Source: Bacillota bacterium
GTDB taxonomy: Bacteria; Bacillota; Clostridia; Acetivibrionales; DTU013
Length of the DNA stretch: 13,090 nt
Assembly (NCBI GenBank): GCA_023435805.1
Contig: JAEZMC010000430.1
Location: 1-13,090, forward strand
Direction of reading: 5' to 3'
Shown: in pieces, positions 8,346-13,090 of the stretch
Numbering within the stretch: position 1 is the first letter of the stretch
Layout: each line of letters opens with the position of its first letter
Made by a program: the position numbers and the translations under genes
Notes under the pieces: generated by a model
Told to the model about the DNA's origin: nothing
What the model saw: only the letters and a program-made list of their open reading frames with translations
The model's database searches: none

Positions 8346-8383
8346 AAACAGTGACCTTTCGTACTAACAGGGGGGAGCTGTTT
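8346..8383 (+). repeat. AACAG repeats with inverted CTGTT, candidate operator or weak hairpin
   Basis: AACAG occurs at 8347-8351 (as AAACAG from 8346) and at 8366-8370. CTGTT(T) at 8378-8383 is the inverted match to both. The nearer copy makes a 5-bp stem with a 7-base G-rich loop, directly followed by a T run. The farther copy makes a 6-bp stem with a long loop. As a terminator the stem is too short and AU-rich to be convincing. As protein-binding half-sites around the -35 and spacer of the exporter promoter, they are the best candidate target for the adjacent response regulator. Confidence 0.35.
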
Positions 8384-8393
8384 TTTTTATAAT
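8364..8393 (+). promoter_or_regulatory. Candidate regulated promoter of the ABC exporter genes
   Basis: The perfect -10 TATAAT is at 8388-8393. With an 18-base spacer the -35 is CTAACA (8364-8369), a four-of-six match. The -10 sits at the end of a T8 run (8381-8388). A start near 8400 would leave a leader of only about 25 bases before the ATPase ATG at 8426. The weak -35 and the overlapping repeats fit an activator-dependent promoter, but this is inference. Confidence 0.5.
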
Positions 8394-8425
8394 GTAAAAA
8401 GTAAGGAAAGGGGTGTGTTTAATTA

Positions 8426-9364
8426 ATGAGTATCGTTCAAATGGAACAGGTCACCAAAAGCTTTGGAGAAATAACAGCAGTGGACAAAATGTCGCTCAAT
8501 ATAGAGGAAGGCGAGATATTCGGCCTGCTGGGACCCAACGGCGCAGGAAAAAGTACGGCGATCAATATGATCACCGGCTTGTTGGGAATGGATAAGGGGA
8601 AAATATTCATACTGGGCCACGATGTGAAAAAAGAGGCTATGACAACGAAACAGAATACCGGTATCGTGCCCCAGGAAATAGCCATTTATGAAGATCTGAC
8701 CAGCCTTGAAAATGTAAAATTCTTTGCAAGTCTGTACGGCTTGAAAGGGAATAGCTTAAATGAAGCGGCCATGGCTGCACTGGAGTTTACAGGGCTTACA
8801 GACAAGGCGAAGAGTTATCCCAAAAGCTTTTCGGGAGGAATGAAACGCCGCCTGAACATTGCTTGCGCCATAGCCCACAGGCCAAAGCTAATTATTATGG
8901 ATGAGCCCACGGTCGGTATCGATCCGCAGTCCAGGAATCATATACTGCAGTCCGTCAAAAGGCTGAATGAACTGGGCAGCACCATCATCTACACCAGCCA
9001 TTACATGGAGGAGGTGGAGGCGATCTGTACCCGCGTCGCCATCATGGACCATGGAAAGGTTATTGCACTGGGTTCGGTTGACGACCTTAAAAGCCTGATC
9101 AACGATAAAAACATCGTGTATATTTCGGTAGACGACTCCATTTCCAGGATCAATGCAGAGCAGTTGAGGGAAATTCAGGGTGTCAGCGACATTGAAATAG
9201 CGGACAGTGTGGTAAAGATCTCCAGTGTCCGGGAAGTGAACAATATGGATAGAATCATCCACTATTTCACTTCCAACAGGTTTTCAATTAAAAGCGTGGA
9301 AAGCAAGACGCCGGACCTGGAAACGGTTTTCCTGTCCCTGACCGGCAGAAGGCTAAGGGATTAG
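8426..9364 (+). CDS. ABC transporter ATP-binding protein (LnrL/YfiL-like, multidrug export type)
   Basis: A 312-residue ATPase, close to the 311 of B. subtilis LnrL. The nucleotide-binding domain (about 1-220) is complete: Walker A GPNGAGKST (36-44), Q-loop Gln83, signature FSGGM (135-139), Walker B LIIMDEP with Asp159 and catalytic Glu160, D-loop GIDP (164-167) and switch His192. The last 90 residues form the regulatory extension common in CcmA/DrrA-type exporter ATPases. It would form a dimer on the cytoplasmic face of the two permeases encoded next and power export, or membrane clearance, of a hydrophobic compound. ATG 8426 follows AAGGGGTG with a 10-base spacer. An in-frame upstream extension is not needed. 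The substrate is inferred from family and context only. Confidence 0.93.
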   Translation: MSIVQMEQVTKSFGEITAVDKMSLNIEEGEIFGLLGPNGAGKSTAINMITGLLGMDKGKIFILGHDVKKEAMTTKQNTGIVPQEIAIYEDLTSLENVKFFASLYGLKGNSLNEAAMAALEFTGLTDKAKSYPKSFSGGMKRRLNIACAIAHRPKLIIMDEPTVGIDPQSRNHILQSVKRLNELGSTIIYTSHYMEEVEAICTRVAIMDHGKVIALGSVDDLKSLINDKNIVYISVDDSISRINAEQLREIQGVSDIEIADSVVKISSVREVNNMDRIIHYFTSNRFSIKSVESKTPDLETVFLSLTGRRLRD

Positions 9365-9370
9365 GAGGTG
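9363..9370 (+). promoter_or_regulatory. Strong ribosome binding site fixing the first permease start
   Basis: AGGAGGTG at 9363-9370 is nearly the full complement of the 16S rRNA 3' end and overlaps the ATPase stop codon TAG (9362-9364). It sits 6 bases before ATG 9377. A GTG at 9368 in the same frame lies inside this site and so cannot be the initiator. Confidence 0.85.
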
Positions 9371-9376
9371 GCCGAT

Positions 9377-10519
9377 ATGAATCTGTTCAGGGTCATACTG
9401 AAGGAATTCAAACTTAATTATAGAAATTTAAAAGCCAATACCTTGATGGTGCTTTTCCCCATTGTATTGATTGCAATACTGGGAGCGGCATTTACAAATG
9501 TGTTCGACCAAACGATCAAGCTTGGCGAGGTAAAGGTACTCTATACAGAGGTGGCCGGCAATAGTGACCAGACTTTCACAAATGCCTTCGGAAGTTTCCG
9601 GGATGCATTTGCGGCAGAGCTGGGCATGACGTTTGAAAAAACGGAGGATGTCGCCAAGGGTATGGAAAGTATTAAAGACTATGAATACTCCGCCTATGTG
9701 CAGATTTCTGATGAACCCCGGGAAATCAAGCTGTATAAAAATGAACGGTATGGTTTCAGTGGGTCTCTCCTGGAAAGCGCGCTTGACAGCTTTACCAAAA
9801 CCTATGGCGCTGTGTCGGCCATAGCCGTTAATAATCCGTCGGCGCTGCAAAAGCTCCAGGGCGTGGGACAGGGCAGCTATGTGGAACAGCTGTCGCTGGA
9901 TAAGGAAAGGCAACCCGGCTCTCTGGATTATTATGCAGTCACCATGCTGACCATGATATTGCTCTATGCTTCTCTGACAGGCTTCTACAGTGTCAGAGAG
10001 GATGTTGAACAAATGACCGGCAGCAGGATCCTGTGCGCTCCGGTGAAGAAGTACCAGCTGCTTACCGGTAAAGTGCTGGGATGTATTGTTGTAACAGTGG
10101 TGCAGGGACTGATTGTGATTCTGTTTAGCAAATTCATACTGAAGGCCTATTGGGGTGAGGATATGGCAACGGTGGCTATGCTGCTGCTGGCTCATTCCAT
10201 CATGGCCGTAAGTATGGGTGTGGGATTGGCATATCTGTTCAGGAACGGGGATGCCGCCGCAGGGGCTATGAATGCCATCGTACCGATTTTCGTGTTCCTT
10301 GGCGGAGGATATGTACCACTGGACGCGATGGGACCCGCATTTTCAGGGATTTCAAGCATTTCGCCCATTAAATGGATCAATTCTGCGCTCTTCAGGGTCA
10401 TCTACAATAACGATTATTCGCAGGTAGCGATATCGATAGGTATCAGCCTGTCGGTTGCCGCGACTTTTATTGTGATTGCCGCTGTGTTTTCGAGAAGGGG
10501 GACCGGTAAATATGCGTAA
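9377..10519 (+). CDS. ABC-2 type permease, first subunit (LnrM/YfiM-like)
   Basis: A 380-residue integral membrane protein with the ABC-2 exporter layout: one N-terminal transmembrane helix (about 21-41), a large extracytoplasmic domain (about 42-180), then five helices near 184-206, 232-258, 264-290, 297-320 and 350-375. Between the second and third helices is the cytoplasmic coupling motif SRILCAPVKKYQLLTGK. The matching motif in the second permease (HRICSAPVRARQYIAG) shows the two are paralogous and probably form a heterodimer. The ATG at 9377 is chosen over a GTG at 9368 because the latter lies within the Shine-Dalgarno sequence. The gene begins 12 bases after the ATPase stop and overlaps the next gene by 8 bases. 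Its likely role is export or removal of membrane-active lipophilic compounds; the substrate is unproven. Confidence 0.9.
   Translation: MNLFRVILKEFKLNYRNLKANTLMVLFPIVLIAILGAAFTNVFDQTIKLGEVKVLYTEVAGNSDQTFTNAFGSFRDAFAAELGMTFEKTEDVAKGMESIKDYEYSAYVQISDEPREIKLYKNERYGFSGSLLESALDSFTKTYGAVSAIAVNNPSALQKLQGVGQGSYVEQLSLDKERQPGSLDYYAVTMLTMILLYASLTGFYSVREDVEQMTGSRILCAPVKKYQLLTGKVLGCIVVTVVQGLIVILFSKFILKAYWGEDMATVAMLLLAHSIMAVSMGVGLAYLFRNGDAAAGAMNAIVPIFVFLGGGYVPLDAMGPAFSGISSISPIKWINSALFRVIYNNDYSQVAISIGISLSVAATFIVIAAVFSRRGTGKYA
10495..10502 (+). promoter_or_regulatory. Ribosome binding site fixing the second permease start
   Basis: AAGGGGGA at 10495-10502 lies inside the end of the first permease gene, 9 bases before ATG 10512. 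The frame is open further upstream to a TTG at 10476, but that codon has no ribosome binding site and would add a dozen residues not expected of an ABC-2 N-terminus. Confidence 0.75.
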
Positions 10520-11657
10520 CATGTTTTTAATTATTGCCAACATTCTAAAGGTAACATTCCGGAAAAAGGGTAGCATCCTGATCTACCTGTTCATGCCTCT
10601 GGCCGGTGTTGTGCTGTCACTTCTGATATACAGTAATACGGGCTTGACTGTTGTTCGAACCGGCTTCGTCGATCATGACGGCGGGATGCTTTCGGCAGAT
10701 CTGAAGGAAGCCTTCAGGAGTTCCGATATTTACAAGCTTACCGAGATCAGCGATAGTGAGATAAACGACAGACTGCTCGACATGGAGCTAGATGCGGCCG
10801 TTATTGTTCCGGCAGGCTATACGGAAGGCATATACAGTGGAAGACCGGAAAAAATCAAGGTAATCTCGATAAAAGGACAGGATACCACGGCATGGATCAA
10901 TCAACTGCTGAACAGCTATACGGATACGCTGATGCGCTTTTCGGCCGCTTCCGGCGGGGACCGGGCGCTGTTTGACAGGATGTACGGGGAGTATAAGGCT
11001 AACCCGGTAAAGCTTTCGGCAGTTCAGCTTGAGGACCAGAAAACGGGCCGGTACATGGCGCTTTCCAGTATGGGGTTTTTGATCATGTTTCTCATGCTCG
11101 GCGCAGGCTTCATCAATATGTTTATTCTCAAGGAAAAAAGAGACCGCACGTATCACCGGATATGCTCAGCGCCGGTCAGAGCAAGGCAGTATATAGCGGG
11201 AAATGTCGTCGCCAGCCTGCTGGTTGTAGTATTTCAGATACTCATCATTCAAATCGTGATGAAATTTGTGCTGCATATCGAAACGGGTGTCAGTGATGGG
11301 GCAATGTTTTTGATACTATTCCTGTTCGGACTTGTTGCGATAGGTATTGGCCTTGTTGTAACCGCATTTTCAAGCTCAACCTACATGGCGGGTACGCTGA
11401 ACACACTGATATTGACACCGACCTGCATGCTGGGCGGATGCTTCTGGGATACCGGCATCATGCCGGATTTCATGCAGAAAATCGGATATTTCGTCCCGCA
11501 ACGGTGGGCGATCGACGCAATCCGGAAGCTTCAAGCAGCTGGAGCCGCTGCTGATATTTCATTAAACCTGCTGATACTTGTGGCTTTTGCGGCAGCCCTT
11601 TTCCTGGTGGCGATCTACCGTTTCTCCAGGACCATCAATATGCAGAAATTCGTGTAG
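10512..11657 (+). CDS. ABC-2 type permease, second subunit (LnrN/YfiN-like)
   Basis: A 381-residue protein, near the 383 of B. subtilis LnrN. It has a first transmembrane helix at about 21-42 after a basic KVTFRKKG stretch, an extracytoplasmic domain at about 43-180, and further helices near 185-207, 225-250, 262-285, 290-312 and 350-372. The coupling motif HRICSAPVRARQYIAG and the C-terminal stretch LGGCFWDTGIMPDFMQKIG, then FVPQRW, are typical of ABC-2 drug and polyene exporter permeases. ATG 10512 overlaps the end of the previous gene by 8 bases, giving translational coupling and fixed stoichiometry. It ends at TAG, 41 bases before the stop of the convergent SNF2 gene. It should pair with the first permease and the ATPase. 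Confidence is high for the family and moderate for the linearmycin-type substrate. Confidence 0.9.
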   Translation: MRNMFLIIANILKVTFRKKGSILIYLFMPLAGVVLSLLIYSNTGLTVVRTGFVDHDGGMLSADLKEAFRSSDIYKLTEISDSEINDRLLDMELDAAVIVPAGYTEGIYSGRPEKIKVISIKGQDTTAWINQLLNSYTDTLMRFSAASGGDRALFDRMYGEYKANPVKLSAVQLEDQKTGRYMALSSMGFLIMFLMLGAGFINMFILKEKRDRTYHRICSAPVRARQYIAGNVVASLLVVVFQILIIQIVMKFVLHIETGVSDGAMFLILFLFGLVAIGIGLVVTAFSSSTYMAGTLNTLILTPTCMLGGCFWDTGIMPDFMQKIGYFVPQRWAIDAIRKLQAAGAAADISLNLLILVAFAAALFLVAIYRFSRTINMQKFV

Positions 11658-11698
11658 TGGAATTCTTAAGCCTCCTGCATTTCACAACGGCGTTCAAG
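11658..11698. other. Convergent intergenic region without a visible terminator
   Basis: The second permease gene (+) and the SNF2 gene (-) end 41 bases apart. I see no GC-rich hairpin with a T run on either strand, so the transcripts may overlap at their 3' ends or end by another mechanism. Confidence 0.5.
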
Positions 11699-13090
11699 TT
11701 ATTCAAACAGTGCCTCGATTTCCTCCCGGGTCATTTTGGAGAGGAGTGTTTCACCCGGCTGGATGACGGCGTCGATCAATTCGCGCTTTTTCTCCTGGAG
11801 GGCCAGGATTTTCTCCTCAATGGTTCCCCTTGCAACGAGCTTCATGACATAGACCGACTTCTTCTGGCCAATACGGTAGGAGCGGTCTGTGGCCTGATCT
11901 TCCACAGCGGGGTTCCACCAGGGATCACAGTGTATGACGGTGTCGGCGCCGGTCAGGTTCAGGCCTGTGCCGCCGGCCTTGAGTGAGATCAGGAATACCT
12001 TTCCCAGCCCGTTATTGAAGGAATTGACCAGATATCCCCTGTCGGCGACGGGTGTAGATCCGTCCAGATAAAGGCAGGGGATTTTCATTTCGCTGAGCCG
12101 CTTTTTTACAAGCTGCAGCATCCCGGTAAACTGAGAAAACAGCAGGATGCGGTGGCCGCCCTCGATGGATTCCTGTAGTATTTCGTCCAGCAGCAGCATC
12201 TTACCGCTGTCACCGCGGTAGTTTTCAACGAACAGAGCAGGATGGCAGCATAACTGCCTCAGCCTGGTCAGTGCCGCCAGTATTTTAATCTGGCTCCGTT
12301 CAAAACCGGCTTCCCGGATTTCATTGGCGATTTCACTCTTTATATCCTGCAAATAGGCCAGATACAGCTTCTTCTGCTCGTCCGTCAGCTCGGCCAGCAT
12401 GGTGCTTTCGATCTTTTCCGGAAGTTCGTTCAGCACGTCCTTTTTGAGCCTTCTGAGTATGAAAGGCTTGATCTGCCTGCTCAGATCGTTAAGTGTTTCA
12501 TAACCGTCCTCACCTGTGGCCGATTGTGCGTATTTTTCGCTGAACCGGTGGTAAGTGTACAAATATCCGGGCAGTACAAAGTCAAACACGGACCAGAGCT
12601 CATACAGGTTGTTTTCCATCGGCGTGCCGGTGAGTGCAAAGCGTGTTTCGGCGTTGATTTGTTTTACGGATCGTGCATTGCTTGAGGCTGGGTTTTTAAT
12701 GTGCTGCGCCTCATCCAGTATACAGTATCTGAAACGGAATTCCCTATACAGCTCTATATCCCTCCTGATCAACGGATAGGAGGTAATCACGACATCATAC
12801 TCCGTCATGCGACCGATCAGCTTGTGCCGTTCCTCCCTGCTGCCGATGATTGCGGCATACCTGAGGCCGGGTGCGAACTTTTCCAGCTCTGCGCACCAGT
12901 TGAAAACCAGAGAGGTCGGAACAATGATAAGTGACGGCGCCGGTCCTTTCTCGTTACGGGCAGACTGCAGCAGTGCAATAAGTTGTATGGTTTTGCCAAG
13001 GCCCATATCATCGGCTAAAATTCCGCCCAGCCGGTAGGTATCAAGTGTTTTCAGCCATTTGAAGCCGATTTTCTGATAATCCCTGAGAGT
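11699..13090 (-). CDS. SNF2/SWI2-family DNA-dependent ATPase (N-terminal part missing)
   Basis: The frame is open to the right edge, so the gene continues beyond it; 463 residues are visible. The ATG at 13006 is internal: the 28 codons upstream of it read LRDYQKIGFKWLKTL, then LGGILADD, the conserved start of the SNF2 helicase core. Motif I is DDMGLGKT (12989-13012), motif II DEAQH (12701-12715) and motif III LTGTPMEN (12611-12634), followed by RRLKKDV. The second RecA lobe has LFSQFTGML, LDGST, GGTGLNLTGA, DPWWNP and motif VI QATDRSYRIGQ (11864-11896). All ATPase motifs are intact. Such enzymes move along duplex DNA and remodel DNA-protein complexes. Bacterial members, including the RNA polymerase recycling factor RapA and longer SWIM-zinc-finger proteins, differ in the N-terminal part. 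The missing part would decide which this is. The core ends shortly after motif VI, which fits the long Bacillota SNF2 proteins better than RapA. Confidence 0.93.
   Translation of the reverse strand, partial: TLRDYQKIGFKWLKTLDTYRLGGILADDMGLGKTIQLIALLQSARNEKGPAPSLIIVPTSLVFNWCAELEKFAPGLRYAAIIGSREERHKLIGRMTEYDVVITSYPLIRRDIELYREFRFRYCILDEAQHIKNPASSNARSVKQINAETRFALTGTPMENNLYELWSVFDFVLPGYLYTYHRFSEKYAQSATGEDGYETLNDLSRQIKPFILRRLKKDVLNELPEKIESTMLAELTDEQKKLYLAYLQDIKSEIANEIREAGFERSQIKILAALTRLRQLCCHPALFVENYRGDSGKMLLLDEILQESIEGGHRILLFSQFTGMLQLVKKRLSEMKIPCLYLDGSTPVADRGYLVNSFNNGLGKVFLISLKAGGTGLNLTGADTVIHCDPWWNPAVEDQATDRSYRIGQKKSVYVMKLVARGTIEEKILALQEKKRELIDAVIQPGETLLSKMTREEIEALFE

Larger units (their letters stand above)
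8243..8425 (+). other. Gap between response regulator and ABC ATPase, with promoter region
   Basis: This 183-base stretch is the longest gene-free part of the window. The left part (to about 8340) shows no gene: one forward frame is open to 8354, but it mostly overlaps the regulator and lacks its own ribosome binding site. The right part holds short AACAG/CTGTT repeats, a T8 run, a perfect TATAAT (8388-8393) and the purine-rich ribosome binding site AAGGGGTG (8408-8415). The break in an otherwise tightly packed module suggests separate control of the exporter. Confidence 0.7.

Noticed and set aside
8082..8354. A 90-codon forward frame extending into the gap after the response regulator
   Set aside because: Two thirds overlap the regulator in another frame, it has no ribosome binding site, and the translation is basic and low in pattern.
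8366..8388. Intrinsic terminator after the response regulator gene
   Set aside because: The T8 run is attractive, but the stem is only 5 bp and AU-rich, and the T run merges into a perfect -10 box; kept only as a candidate operator or weak attenuator.
9428..10195. A 255-codon minus-strand open frame, rich in His and Gln
   Set aside because: It is antisense to the first permease; the composition is that expected from reading permease codons backwards.
11657..11986. A 109-codon forward frame right after the second permease
   Set aside because: It is antisense to the conserved C-terminal end of the SNF2 gene and has no ribosome binding site of its own.
13004..13006. Minus-strand ATG at 13006 as start of the SNF2 protein
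   Set aside because: It falls inside motif I (DDMGLGKT), and conserved SNF2 sequence continues in frame to the window edge.

Overview
The window looks like chromosomal DNA of a Gram-positive bacterium of the phylum Bacillota, more likely a Clostridia-type anaerobe than a Bacillus. This is inferred from S-layer-homology (SLH) wall anchoring, strong purine-rich ribosome binding sites, an M3/M29 peptidase pair, and a DesK/NarL-type two-component system beside an ABC-2 exporter. No rRNA, tRNA, CRISPR array, insertion sequence or phage gene was found. Gene density is high, and the largest gene-free stretch is about 180 bases.

Layout. (1) Positions 1-3363 (+) hold the 3' part of a large secreted surface protein: the end of a signal peptide, about ten fibronectin type III (Fn3) domains and three C-terminal SLH repeats. 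Its start codon lies left of the window. (2) After a 121-base gap with a good -10 box come two closely spaced peptidase genes: an oligoendopeptidase F (M3) and an M29 aminopeptidase. Together they would trim cytoplasmic peptides to amino acids. (3) Positions 6483-11657 (+) hold a five-gene module: a membrane histidine kinase, a NarL-type response regulator, an ABC ATPase and two paralogous ABC-2 permeases. Gene order, protein lengths and domain types match the Bacillus subtilis LnrJK-LnrLMN (YfiJK-YfiLMN) system, which senses and gives resistance to membrane-active linear polyenes such as linearmycin. (4) Positions 11699-13090 (-) hold the C-terminal part of a convergent SNF2/SWI2-family ATPase gene that runs off the right edge.

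How the parts work together. The kinase has only a membrane-embedded input region and would sense an envelope-active compound. It would phosphorylate the regulator, which would act at a promoter in the 183-base gap before the ATPase gene. That gap holds a perfect -10 box next to short AACAG/CTGTT repeats, a candidate operator. The three transporter genes are tightly packed (12-base gap, then 8-base overlap) and probably form one translationally coupled transcript. Start codons of both permeases are set here to ATGs with well-placed Shine-Dalgarno sequences rather than the longest reading frames.

Most of the window is recognisable. The less explained parts are the regulatory sequences, the substrate of the exporter and the binding target of the Fn3 array. 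No clearly new system is visible.
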